NCBI GenBank assembly: GCA_046349915.1
Contig: JAXMBL010000003.1
Coordinates: forward strand, 2,170,001-2,234,000
Reading direction: 5' to 3'
Origin: CAIXSC01 sp046349915
GTDB lineage: Bacteria; Planctomycetota; Planctomycetia; Pirellulales; Pirellulaceae
DNA: 64,000 nt
Below the pieces are notes generated by a model. That model made no database searches, was not told the DNA's origin, and saw nothing but the letters and a program-made list of their open reading frames with translations. Shown piece after piece: positions 1 to 8,765 of the stretch. The translations under genes and the position numbers were made by a program. Within the stretch, counting starts at the first letter, position 1; every line of letters starts with the position of its first letter.

Positions 1-1491
1 GCCGTAGAGGCTGTGGACTTTGAGACCCGTGGATTGGTCCTGACTGTCGGCAACCTTGGGAATGTCTAGTTTGCCCTCGAAACCATGCTCGGGGCTGAAC
101 AACGCGACGAGCGAAACGTTAGGGGCGCCATGTAACAATTTGACCGTACTGGCGCCGCTGCGACTGCGACCCGTGTGGTTGGTGATCAGTCCTACTTTGC
201 GACCGGCGAGTCGTCGGAACGATTCGCGTTCCAATACATCGAGACCTGTCAGTAGTTCACCGGGCGGCCGCGCCAAGCGAGTCTGGTCTGAGACTGGCCG
301 GATGGCGCCTGCCGCGACATTGGCGATGCGTCCAGCGAGCGGATTCACTAAACCCTTGCCGTTAGGATGGACTCGATTGCTCAAGAAAATGACGAACAGT
401 TCGTTCTTGGGATCGATCCATAGCGCCGTGCCCGTGAAGCCACCGTGACCGAAAGCTGACTCGGACAGTAAGTCGCCGCGATTGGTCGAGTAGCCGGTGC
501 GTTTGTCCCACCCGAGTCCTCGCAGGCCTGAAGGGACTCGATAGCCACTCGTCATTGTGGCAATCGTCGTCGGCGACAGAATCTTCACGCCTTGTCGTTC
601 GCCGCCGTCGAGCATCATCTGTGCGTAGATGGCGACGTCGTCCGCTGTGGAGAACAGTCCCGCATGGCCAGCGACGCCTCCTAACTTGAATGCACGCGGG
701 TCGTGTACCTCGCCAAGCATCCAACGTTCGTCTCGTCGTTCCGTTGGCGCCGCTCGCAGGCGTAAAGGCTCGGGTGGGTTGTAACCGGTTTCAGTCATTC
801 CCAGCGGTTTAAACAGATGACGCTTGGCGTAGGCATCCAGCGGCTCGCCGCTCACTCGACGCACCACCTCGCCCAACACGATGAAGTTCACATCCGAATA
901 GATGAACTTGGTTCCTGGCGTCGCCAGCAACTTCAAGTCATAGATGCGTCGGAGTGCTTCCTCGGGCCCTTGAGCGTAATCGCCGATCGGATTGTCGGCG
1001 ATCAGGCCGCTTTGGTGAGTCAGCAAGTCGTGCAGCGTTAGCACGTCTTTGCCGTTCGTGCCAAACTCGGGAATATGCGTTGCTACCTTGTCGCGCAAGC
1101 TAAGCTTGCCGCGTTCCGCCAACTGAACGATGCTGGTGGCGGTGGCGATCGGCTTGGTAAGCGAAGCAAGGTCGAATAGCGTGTCGACCGTCATGGGAAC
1201 CGCTTCGGGTTCGACTTGCTTCATTCCATACGCTTTACACCAAGCGATGCGACCTCGACGTCCGACGACGACCACGCAGCCAGGCATTTTCTTTTCCTGG
1301 AGTCCTTGCGCCACCAAGGCATCGATCTGTTCGAGCGCCTGCGCATCGAGCCCTGCTTCCGCGGGCTCGCAGCGAGGTAGACGCGCGGATTCGGCTGCCT
1401 GCAAAGTGTCGAAAGCACTCCACGAGACTGCCCACATCGCGAAGCTCACGAACAACGCAGTTCGCAGTGATCGGCCGCCGCGACACGCCAT
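1..1491 (-). CDS. Secreted beta-lactamase-family / NamZ (DUF1343) fusion, 3' end cut by window edge
   Basis: This is a partial gene of 497 visible codons, open to base 1. The start ATG at 1491 gives a signal peptide (MACRGG, then a hydrophobic stretch ending near TLQAAES). Residues about 50-390 form a serine beta-lactamase/AmiE-type domain. The nucleophile motif is LASLTK (S-x-x-K), with IYSD in the tyrosine position and GHGGFTGT as the third motif. From about residue 430 a second domain begins with RKVGLITNHTG, followed by LVALFSPEHGFEGK and SLYG. These are hallmarks of NamZ (DUF1343), an exo-N-acetylmuramidase. In Bacillus subtilis AmiE (YbbE) and NamZ (YbbC) are separate proteins of one muropeptide-rescue operon. 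Here they appear to be one polypeptide. The gene lies 77 bp behind a symporter gene and opposite murQ, which supports a role in releasing MurNAc outside the cytoplasm. The activities are inferred. Confidence 0.85.
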   Translation of the reverse strand, partial: MACRGGRSLRTALFVSFAMWAVSWSAFDTLQAAESARLPRCEPAEAGLDAQALEQIDALVAQGLQEKKMPGCVVVVGRRGRIAWCKAYGMKQVEPEAVPMTVDTLFDLASLTKPIATATSIVQLAERGKLSLRDKVATHIPEFGTNGKDVLTLHDLLTHQSGLIADNPIGDYAQGPEEALRRIYDLKLLATPGTKFIYSDVNFIVLGEVVRRVSGEPLDAYAKRHLFKPLGMTETGYNPPEPLRLRAAPTERRDERWMLGEVHDPRAFKLGGVAGHAGLFSTADDVAIYAQMMLDGGERQGVKILSPTTIATMTSGYRVPSGLRGLGWDKRTGYSTNRGDLLSESAFGHGGFTGTALWIDPKNELFVIFLSNRVHPNGKGLVNPLAGRIANVAAGAIRPVSDQTRLARPPGELLTGLDVLERESFRRLAGRKVGLITNHTGRSRSGASTVKLLHGAPNVSLVALFSPEHGFEGKLDIPKVADSQDQSTGLKVHSLYG

Positions 1492-1568
1492 GCGCTGCCG
1501 AGCATGTGACGAGCCCGCATGAAGGTGAAGAATAGCAAGAGCGGCCGATTCGCTGAACCAACGCAGAT

Positions 1569-3047
1569 TCATGACACGGATTCCGTACGAGTAGTAAATT
1601 GCGAGACCACCCAGCCTGCGACGAAAGTGGTTGAAGCCCCCACTAAAGCGAACCACGGAAAGGCCACCTTGAGATTCCAGCGTGGGAGACCAAATTGGAT
1701 GAATAGCAAGACAACTAATCCCACGGCGGCGCCCATCAAGGCTGATCGCTGATCCACTCGACGCGTCAAGACTCCAAGCGCAAACACGCCCAGCAGCAAC
1801 CCGGCCGAAAACCCCGCGATCGTCAGCGCGCTACGAACGACCGAAGAGTCCAATTGAGCAGCCAAGATTCCGATGGCGATCTGGATAACGCCGAAAACAA
1901 CGGTCAGCAGGCGAGTGCGAGTCAACAGACTTGCCGTATCAGGAGTGGGGCGACCTCGACGCAACAGAAAGTCATTGACAAACGCCGAAGCAGATGCGTT
2001 CAGCGAACTCGACAACGTCGACATGGCGGCGGCGAGGATCGCGGCGAGCAACAGTCCCACCAGCCCCGTGTTGGCGGGAAAAACTCGAATAATGAAGTCC
2101 GCGAACACCTCGTCGGCGCGGGCCGCCGAAATCTCGGGATGACGCGAGTAGTAACACGCCAGTTCCACGCCGATCAATAAGAAAATGGCGAATTGTGCGA
2201 AGACGACGAGACCGCTGGCAATCACGGCTCGTCCCGCTTCTCGCTGACTACGAGCACTCAGGTAACGTTGCACCATCATGTGGTCAGTGCCATGTGTTCC
2301 GATCGTCAGTACCGCACCACCCAACAATCCTGCCCAAAATGTATAAGGTTCAGCCAAGGCAAAACGGAAGTCGAACAGCGTGAACTTCTGGTTTTCGGCC
2401 GCATAGCGACTGATTTCGGACCAACCGCCAGGAATATAGGCGGCGATCACAAAGACCGCCGCCACCGCGCCCACCATGTAAATCACTAGTTGCAAGCAGT
2501 CGTTCCAGACAACCGAGCGCAGTCCGCCGAAGACGGTGTAGATGATGGTGACTACGCCCATCACGATTACGCTCCAGACAAAGGGTAAGCCTGCAAGTTT
2601 CTGGAGGACAAGACCGGCGAGGAACAAACGTAGCCCATCCCCGAGATTGCGAGTCACCAAGAAGAGTAACGAGGCTGCTCGTTTCGCTAGTTCGCCAAAA
2701 CGCTGGTCCAACACTTCGTAGGCGGTGAATAGCCGCCCCGTGAAATAGAGCGGCAAGAGCACTCGAACAATCACCATGCGTCCGATGACATAGCCCAGGG
2801 CTAATTGCAGAAAGCGAAAGCCCGTCGGTCCATACGCTTCACCGGGGACGCTCAGCACGGTAGCCGTGCTGGTCTCAGTCGCGACGATCGAACCCAGAAT
2901 GGCCCACCATGGCAAATCTCGGTCGCCGAGAAAATATGATTCCAAATCCTTCGCGCGCCCGCCCGCCCAGACGCCAATTCCTAACGTGGCGACCAAGTAG
3001 GCGATGAGGACCGAGACGTCAATGATTCCGAGTGACGGAGGTAACAT
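1569..3047 (-). CDS. Sodium:solute symporter (SSS family)
   Basis: The product has 492 residues and about 13 hydrophobic helices. It starts with a short periplasmic N-terminus and a first helix (VSVLIAYLVATLGIGVWAG), followed by the family-typical stretch YFLGDRDLPWWAILGSIVATETS, which lines the sodium/substrate site in SSS proteins. A further family feature is AAAMSTLSSSLNASASAF in helix 8. The protein is expected in the inner membrane and imports a small solute with Na+. The substrate cannot be read from sequence. Its place between a NamZ-type muramidase and murQ points to MurNAc or a related amino sugar. The ATG at 3047 has only a weak Shine-Dalgarno sequence. It is probably co-transcribed with the downstream fusion gene. 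Confidence 0.9.
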   Translation of the reverse strand: MLPPSLGIIDVSVLIAYLVATLGIGVWAGGRAKDLESYFLGDRDLPWWAILGSIVATETSTATVLSVPGEAYGPTGFRFLQLALGYVIGRMVIVRVLLPLYFTGRLFTAYEVLDQRFGELAKRAASLLFLVTRNLGDGLRLFLAGLVLQKLAGLPFVWSVIVMGVVTIIYTVFGGLRSVVWNDCLQLVIYMVGAVAAVFVIAAYIPGGWSEISRYAAENQKFTLFDFRFALAEPYTFWAGLLGGAVLTIGTHGTDHMMVQRYLSARSQREAGRAVIASGLVVFAQFAIFLLIGVELACYYSRHPEISAARADEVFADFIIRVFPANTGLVGLLLAAILAAAMSTLSSSLNASASAFVNDFLLRRGRPTPDTASLLTRTRLLTVVFGVIQIAIGILAAQLDSSVVRSALTIAGFSAGLLLGVFALGVLTRRVDQRSALMGAAVGLVVLLFIQFGLPRWNLKVAFPWFALVGASTTFVAGWVVSQFTTRTESVS

Positions 3048-3270
3048 GGAACGACAATTTATCTCCCTGGCGAACCGCTGGCAAACCTCCTCAGATTTCG
3101 GTCATGACCCTGCCAATGTCTAAATCAAACCGTCGCCAGAGCACCCCGGTTTCTCAATACCCTCTGCACTCTGCGAAGATCCAGGAGCCGCGGTACAATG
3201 TCGACGCGTCTTCCTTCAGTTGGCGAGCCGATTCCATCGGAATACCGACACCCCGCACGCCGCGGATCTC

Positions 3271-4203
3271 ATGCCCATGCCTTTGCCCACTACCGAAAGT
3301 CGCAATCCGGCCGCGGAACGAGTCGATGCGATGACTCCTAGCGAGTTTGTCCAACTGATGCATCGTGAAGATGCTAAGGCGCTCGCCGCCGTCGAACGCG
3401 AATCGGCCGCGATTGCTCGAGCGATTGAAGTCGTCGCCGATCGATTGCGTTCGGACGGCCGCCTGGTCTACCTGGGGGCGGGAACCTCGGGGCGACTTGG
3501 AGTGCTCGACGCCTCCGAGTGTCCTCCCACATTCAACTCACCTCCCGAACAGGTCGTGGGACTCATCGCGGGCGGATACGGCGCCCTCACTCGAGCCGTT
3601 GAAGGGGCCGAGGATCATCCTGAATTCGCCGAACAAGACCTCCAGCGCATCGCTTTCTCAGGACGTGACGTACTGATGGGGATCGCCACCAGTGGTCGGA
3701 CGCCCTACGTGCTCGGCGGGATCGAGTACGCTCGACGGCAAGGCGCATTCACCATCGGGCTGGCGTGCAATGCCGGGTCCCCGTTGGCTGAGATGGTCGA
3801 CTTGATGATCGCGCCGGTGGTTGGCCCCGAAGTCATCAGCGGGTCAACTCGCCTCAAGGCGGGCACCGCCACGAAACTGGTGCTCAACATGATCACGACC
3901 GGCGCCATGATTCAGTTGGGAAAAACGTATGGCGACCTGATGGTGGATCTACGAGCGACCAACACCAAACTCGAAAAACGAACTCGGCGTATTGTGGCTC
4001 AATTAACGGGACTCAATGAAGTCGAAGCGCGAGCGGCGCTCGAACGTTGCGGTGGAGAGCTGAAAACCACCGTCGTCGCCGTGCGTGGCAACCTTTCCCC
4101 CGACGCCGCTCGACGCCTACTCGCGGACGCTGGCGGTCACTTGCGACGAGCGCTCGATGCAACAAACATCGACCAACAGCACAGGGCCGCGGGAGCTCAG
4201 TAA
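3271..4203 (+). CDS. murQ: N-acetylmuramic acid 6-phosphate etherase
   Basis: MurQ cleaves the D-lactyl ether of MurNAc-6-phosphate to give GlcNAc-6-phosphate and lactate, in the cytoplasm. The 310-residue product (310 is close to the usual 300) opens with LPTTESRNPAAERVD, the conserved MurQ N-terminus. It contains the SIS-domain signature GAGTSGRLGVLDASECPPTF and the second conserved acidic segment EGAEDHPE. Both catalytic glutamates of the family are present. The frame is open upstream to 3220, but homology supports the ATG at 3271 (or 3277). The gene is divergent from the symporter, with 223 bp between them that probably hold both promoters. It is followed after one base by the kinase gene. 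No MurR-type regulator is visible nearby. Confidence 0.95.
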   Translation: MPMPLPTTESRNPAAERVDAMTPSEFVQLMHREDAKALAAVERESAAIARAIEVVADRLRSDGRLVYLGAGTSGRLGVLDASECPPTFNSPPEQVVGLIAGGYGALTRAVEGAEDHPEFAEQDLQRIAFSGRDVLMGIATSGRTPYVLGGIEYARRQGAFTIGLACNAGSPLAEMVDLMIAPVVGPEVISGSTRLKAGTATKLVLNMITTGAMIQLGKTYGDLMVDLRATNTKLEKRTRRIVAQLTGLNEVEARAALERCGGELKTTVVAVRGNLSPDAARRLLADAGGHLRRALDATNIDQQHRAAGAQ

Positions 4204-4204
4204 C

Positions 4205-5200
4205 ATGCATCCTGCCGATAACGAGCGTGGTCTGCCGCCGACATATGTGCTTGGGGTCGACGGAGGCGGCACGAAAACTGCCGCTTGGATTGCTCGCATC
4301 GTTGCGGGGCAATCGCCGAGCATCGTTGGAAAGGGACGAGCTGGTCCTGGCAACCCGCGAGCGGCTGGCTTCGAGTTCGCGCAGCAGAACATACTGACCG
4401 CTCTCCAGGCCGCGTGGGTCGACGCGGATCTGGCTCCTCAAAATATCGCAGCGGCCTGCTTGGCGCTCGCGGGCGCCGGCCGTGCCGAAGAACAAGAACG
4501 CATGCGGGATTGGGCAATCGCACAGAAAATTGCGACTCACGTGATCGTTACGCATGACGCCGAGCCACTACTCGCCGCCGCCCAGCCAGAAGACGCTCCA
4601 GGACTCAACGCACCTTGGGGGATCGCCTTGATCGCTGGCACCGGCTCGTTGGCGTGGGGGCGAGCGGTCGATGGCCGAGTCGGTCGGTGCGGCGGCTGGG
4701 GATACTTAGTGGGCGATGAAGGCAGCGGCTATGCGGTGGGCATCGCCGCTTTGCGAGCCATCTTGCAGGCGGCCGATGGTCGCGGGCCCGCGACGTCGCT
4801 TGCTTCCCCCCTGCTCGACTTTTTCCAGGCTTGCGAGTCGACAGAATTGGTGGGAATCTTGTACGGCGACCCCGCATTCCGCGGCCGAATTGCCGCGGCC
4901 TCGCGAATCGTGCTTCAGGTCGCACGCGAACATGATGTCGTCGCTTGCGGAATCATCTCTCAAGCCGTCGAGGAACTCGCGGCCATGGTCGCGGCGCTTG
5001 CCAAGCGGCTGGAACTGGCCGACAACGCTTATCCGTTGGCGCTGGGAGGCGGCGTCTTCGACGCGGCCGGAGAACTGGCCCCGCGATTGGTCGAGCAACT
5101 CGCACTACACCAACTCGCACCACGAACTTACACGATCGTGACACATCCCGTGCTCGGCGCCGTACGACTTGCTCAGCGACAACTCGACATCAGACAGTGA
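4205..5200 (+). CDS. BadF/BadG-family amino-sugar kinase (MurK/NagK-like)
   Basis: The product has 331 residues and belongs to the ASKHA ATPase family BadF/BadG/BcrA/BcrD. It shows the phosphate-1 loop YVLGVDGGGTKTAAW, the adenosine-side motif LIAGTGSLAWGR and the segment GGWGYLVGDEGSGYAVG, which is typical of N-acetylglucosamine kinases of this family. MurK of Clostridium, in the same family, phosphorylates both MurNAc and GlcNAc. A MurNAc-6-phosphate-forming role fits the position directly behind murQ. The ATG at 4205 sits one base after the murQ stop, with a GGGAG ribosome site inside the end of murQ. The open frame reaches back to 4085, but that part overlaps murQ and has no family similarity. 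Substrate choice between MurNAc and GlcNAc is inferred. Confidence 0.85.
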   Translation: MHPADNERGLPPTYVLGVDGGGTKTAAWIARIVAGQSPSIVGKGRAGPGNPRAAGFEFAQQNILTALQAAWVDADLAPQNIAAACLALAGAGRAEEQERMRDWAIAQKIATHVIVTHDAEPLLAAAQPEDAPGLNAPWGIALIAGTGSLAWGRAVDGRVGRCGGWGYLVGDEGSGYAVGIAALRAILQAADGRGPATSLASPLLDFFQACESTELVGILYGDPAFRGRIAAASRIVLQVAREHDVVACGIISQAVEELAAMVAALAKRLELADNAYPLALGGGVFDAAGELAPRLVEQLALHQLAPRTYTIVTHPVLGAVRLAQRQLDIRQ

Positions 5201-5204
5201 TTCG

Positions 5205-5339
5205 GCGATCGACCACGAACCGCTCGCTTACCGTGAACCCAGTCAGACGGCGATCGACCACGAATTGCCCCAGATACCATGAATCCAGTCAGACGGAGGG
5301 TGACCACGAATTGCTCGAATTTCACGAATCCAGACGGAG
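5205..5339. repeat. Tandem repeat, three imperfect 45-46 bp units
   Basis: Three head-to-tail units start at about 5205, 5250 and 5296. Each has GACCACGAA near its start (5211, 5256 and 5302) and GAA(C/T)CCAG(TC)AGACGG near its end. Units 1 and 2 are closer to each other than to unit 3. The array fills the gap between two convergent genes (kinase and glycosidase-like protein). It has no spacers, so it is not a CRISPR array. A related phrase (GATCGACCACGGATC) occurs near 37985. Confidence 0.8.
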
Positions 5340-5383
5340 AGGGGAATGCGTTGGGGGGATTGCGTTTGTTCGTATCATTCCCT

Positions 5384-7015
5384 CTAAGGCGACGATGGAG
5401 CGGGTAAGTTCATACGCTGTCCCTTGCTCCTTGCCCACTCAATGGTCGCCATGAATTTGGGGTGCGACCGCGGGTCGTCGTCCGCATGCTGCAACAATCC
5501 CCAACTGCCCCACTTGCTCCACTTCGAGACGCTGGAGAAGTGACACAGTAGGTCGCCTCCCTGCTGGTCCCACGCCGCATAGTAACGAGTGTAAAGGTCG
5601 TGCATCCGTGGATGAGCGTTGGCCGCATGCAGCAACTTAGTGAGCGACTCGCGACTCTCGGCCCCCTGAATCCCCACAAAATGCTGTCCCGCTTCGTATG
5701 CGATCAGCTTCAGTCCGTATTGGTCGGCGATTTTCTTGTTGGCTTCAATCCAGCGAACCGACTCGGGCAAGGCCTCACGGTCAACGTAGTCCAGAAACTC
5801 GGTGACAGACCACTTCTCGACTTCGTCGGCTCGCAGTTTCTTTCCCTCCACAGGAATGTTCATGGAGATATAAGGTGCGATCGCCAACGCATCGGCCCGG
5901 CGTCCCGCCTCTTTCCAGCCCGCGACTTGGCTGGCCACAAAAGCGTTCGCTGCTTGGGCGGGAAGTACTCGCACCAGCCGCTCGCGTCCACCCCACTCTT
6001 GTTCCCAGATCTCGAAGATTTGGATCGAGCGATGAGCCGTGTACCGCCAAGCAGCTTCCCACGGTTTCTTCTCGGCGAACCCTAACTCCTGGCCTCGTTG
6101 AGCCGCATACCGATGCTGTGCGAATTGGCCGTTCCAGACTTCGTTCGAGTATTCCAGATAAACTTTGCGCTCGGGCGCGAGTCGTTGTTTGACCAACCGA
6201 GCAAACTCGCGCACATAATCGTCGTCTGCTTCGTGCGGTAGGCAGAACCATGGATCAGCGTTCAACCGATTGGCTAAATCACAGAGCAGCTCCACGGGAA
6301 CTCCCGCCCGCGTATAAGTTGCATCTTTCGGACGAGGTCGGTCACGCCAGTGCTTTTGTCGCGAGTTGTTGGTCTCTTGCAGATCCATGTAGCGCAGGCA
6401 AGCGACTCCGCTCCAACGCTGCAAGAACGACGCCTGCCACGGATTCTTCGCTTCGTCCTCGGGTGAAACGCCGGGCATCAACACGCGAATGTGACGAATA
6501 GGATTGCTGGGGTTGGTCTCACGCACTCGCAGAAAGAACCCGCCTCCTTGAGCATCAATGCGTACCGTCAGCCGTTGCTCCCCACGATCAATCACTTGCC
6601 CCTTGGAGAGCTCGATTTTCCCTTGGCCTTCCCAAAGCACCGTCCAGTCGCCGCTGGGATAGTGGCCGCCTTCGATGGTGCACAGCGGAGTTTCGGCAAA
6701 GCACTGAGGTTGGAGTCGGCGAATCCAGCCATGCTCATCCAATTCCAGCGGCGGCCCTTTCCCCCAGGCCTCGCCTTCCCGCTGACTGATCCACTCGCGG
6801 GACAGGTGGAACACATCGCTAAAGGGTAATTCAGTGCTCCAATCAGCGGGACCGGCCAAGTTAATGCCGAGGCGTGGGGTGGGCTGCCCTGGCGGATCGG
6901 CCGCCGTCGCGTTGCTCGCAGCAACGACCGATAAACACACCACGGCTGTGATGCAGGCGATCCATCGCGGCAGCAAACGCGTGGAACGCTGGTTGTATGC
7001 AGCGAGAGAACCCAT
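5384..7015 (-). CDS. Secreted clan GH-A-like glycosidase / cellulose-binding-protein-like
   Basis: The product has 543 residues with a signal peptide (hydrophobic WIACITAVVCLSVVAASNATAA, cleavage near ATA-ADPP). The mature N-terminal half looks like a beta-rich domain. The C-terminal half resembles a glycoside hydrolase TIM barrel. KVYLEYSNEVWNGQF contains an N-E pair in the style of the GH-A acid/base site, and LIAYEAGQH could hold the nucleophile glutamate. Homologues I recall in planctomycetes are loosely named cellulose-binding proteins, so the exact family is uncertain. It starts 5 bp after the purF stop and is probably the last gene of that transcript. Its substrate is unknown. Confidence 0.55.
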   Translation of the reverse strand: MGSLAAYNQRSTRLLPRWIACITAVVCLSVVAASNATAADPPGQPTPRLGINLAGPADWSTELPFSDVFHLSREWISQREGEAWGKGPPLELDEHGWIRRLQPQCFAETPLCTIEGGHYPSGDWTVLWEGQGKIELSKGQVIDRGEQRLTVRIDAQGGGFFLRVRETNPSNPIRHIRVLMPGVSPEDEAKNPWQASFLQRWSGVACLRYMDLQETNNSRQKHWRDRPRPKDATYTRAGVPVELLCDLANRLNADPWFCLPHEADDDYVREFARLVKQRLAPERKVYLEYSNEVWNGQFAQHRYAAQRGQELGFAEKKPWEAAWRYTAHRSIQIFEIWEQEWGGRERLVRVLPAQAANAFVASQVAGWKEAGRRADALAIAPYISMNIPVEGKKLRADEVEKWSVTEFLDYVDREALPESVRWIEANKKIADQYGLKLIAYEAGQHFVGIQGAESRESLTKLLHAANAHPRMHDLYTRYYAAWDQQGGDLLCHFSSVSKWSKWGSWGLLQHADDDPRSHPKFMATIEWARSKGQRMNLPAPSSP

Positions 7016-7020
7016 GGTCG

Positions 7021-8619
7021 TTACTTAGCCGCCACAGGCTCGCGGCATTCGTACGTGCGACCTTCCGAGTTGCCTCGGCCCGTGTTGTCGATCGCGATTT
7101 GATACAGTTGCTGACCACACGAAGTTGGATACTCGCCCGTGATGCACGCTTGGCACAGCTGATCGCTATCAAATCCAATCGCGCGTGCAATCGACTCGAC
7201 AGGCAAATACCGCAGAGAATCGGCCCCCAGATCAGCCGCCATTTTGGCTTGGATTTCGTCGGTCAACGGTCCGCCCTGGAGGAATTTGGGCGCGTACAAC
7301 TCGTCCACCGTCGACATGTCGATACCATAAAAGCACGGTGCGATGATCGGCGGGCAGGCAACTCGAACGTGGATCTCGGTCGCGCCGCCACGCTCGCGGA
7401 TCTTATCGAGCAGCACCTTCATGGTCGTGGAGCGTACGATTGAATCCTCGACCAAGATCACTCGCTTGCCATGCAGCACTTCACGCAGCGGCGTGTATTT
7501 GCTTTCCGCCTTTCGCACTCGACTCTTGCTGCCCTCGATAAACGTGCGACCCGCATACCGGTTGCGAATCAAACCTTCCCAGCACGGCACGCCCAGATGG
7601 TACGCCATCGAATCCGCGGCCGCTTTGCTGGTGTCCGGCACGGGGACGACGATCGTATCTTGGTCAATCGGCACTCGACCATCTTGCTTTTCCAGCCGAG
7701 CGAGCTCGGCGCCAAGCGCCGTCCGCGACAAATAGACGCTGCGATCATCCAAACTGCTCGCGACGTTGGCAAAGTAAATCCATTCGAAGAAGCAGTGAGC
7801 ACGTCGAGTCGAGGGAGCAAATCGCTCGATTTCAAATCGACCGCCGACAATGGAGATCGCGTGCCCCGGTTGGAGCGAGCGGATATTCTCGGGCTTGAAG
7901 CCCAGGTTGAGCAACGCCACGCTTTCGCTGGCGGCCGCGAACAGCGGCCCTTCCTTGGCGTAGCACAGCGGCTTGATCCCCATGGGATCGCGAGCCACCA
8001 ACATGTCGCCCAGCGAATTCAGAAAGACCAAGCTGTACGCGCCGTCAAATCGCGGCGCTACCGCTCGCATCATGTCGACGAGCGCTGGTCGTCGGTCGCC
8101 CGACAACTCGCGACTCAATTCATGCATGATGATCTCGGTGTCGGTCTCACGCGCCAAATGGTGATCGTCGTCGCTCAACAGCTTATCGCGCAACTGCTGG
8201 TAGTTCGCCAACTGACCGTTGAATGCGAAGCTAAACCATTTGTGTTTTTGCAGATGATGCCGCTCGAATGGCTGTGCGTAGCTGCGATCCTCGGCGCCGC
8301 AGGTCGCGTATCGGACGTGACCGATACCCGCTCGCCCCGAGTACTCCTTCATCAGCGCTTCGTGCTTCCCGCGATGCGACAACCGAAACACCTCGCTGAC
8401 CGCGCCGATTTCCTTGTAGGTATCGATTAGCTGGTCGCGTTTCGGATTGAACGTGGTGATGCCAGCAGCCAATTGGCCGCGGTTCTGAATGTCTTGCAGC
8501 ATCCGCGGCAGCAGCCGCGAGACATGTTCGGGACCCGCTTCGGGACAAAGAGGACTAACCTCGTCTCCCGGAAGGTGGTAAACGGCCGCGATCCCGCATT
8601 CGTGATAGAGGTCGCTCAT
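7021..8619 (-). CDS. purF: Amidophosphoribosyltransferase
   Basis: PurF makes 5-phosphoribosylamine from PRPP and glutamine, the first step of purine synthesis. The product has 532 residues. An N-terminal Ntn glutaminase begins MSDLYHECGIAAVYH, so Cys8 would be the nucleophile after removal of a 7-residue propeptide. Further motifs are IQNRGQLAAGITT, IGHVRYAT and the FNGQLANY segment. The C-terminal phosphoribosyltransferase domain has the PRPP loop VILVEDSIVRSTT. A cysteine pair late in the protein (LCQACITGEYPTSCG) matches the region that holds Fe-S ligands in Bacillus-type PurF. The glutaminase half is rather divergent from the E. coli type. The gene lies downstream of a TPR protein gene, with 146 bp between. 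Confidence 0.92.
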   Translation of the reverse strand: MSDLYHECGIAAVYHLPGDEVSPLCPEAGPEHVSRLLPRMLQDIQNRGQLAAGITTFNPKRDQLIDTYKEIGAVSEVFRLSHRGKHEALMKEYSGRAGIGHVRYATCGAEDRSYAQPFERHHLQKHKWFSFAFNGQLANYQQLRDKLLSDDDHHLARETDTEIIMHELSRELSGDRRPALVDMMRAVAPRFDGAYSLVFLNSLGDMLVARDPMGIKPLCYAKEGPLFAAASESVALLNLGFKPENIRSLQPGHAISIVGGRFEIERFAPSTRRAHCFFEWIYFANVASSLDDRSVYLSRTALGAELARLEKQDGRVPIDQDTIVVPVPDTSKAAADSMAYHLGVPCWEGLIRNRYAGRTFIEGSKSRVRKAESKYTPLREVLHGKRVILVEDSIVRSTTMKVLLDKIRERGGATEIHVRVACPPIIAPCFYGIDMSTVDELYAPKFLQGGPLTDEIQAKMAADLGADSLRYLPVESIARAIGFDSDQLCQACITGEYPTSCGQQLYQIAIDNTGRGNSEGRTYECREPVAAK

Positions 8620-8765
8620 TGAAACCTAGTCTCGGGGCAAGGCATCCCGGCGGAGAAGAACCGCTCATGGGCGAACGAGTCCCTATTCTAGGCGCTCGAC
8701 CGCTCGGACACAAGCAAGCGGGCTGGGTTCCGAGGGAAGTTGGTTTCCATGTTAGTCCTTGCCCA

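Noticed and set aside
5205..5339. Possible CRISPR array
   Set aside because: The three units abut without spacers and no cas gene is near.
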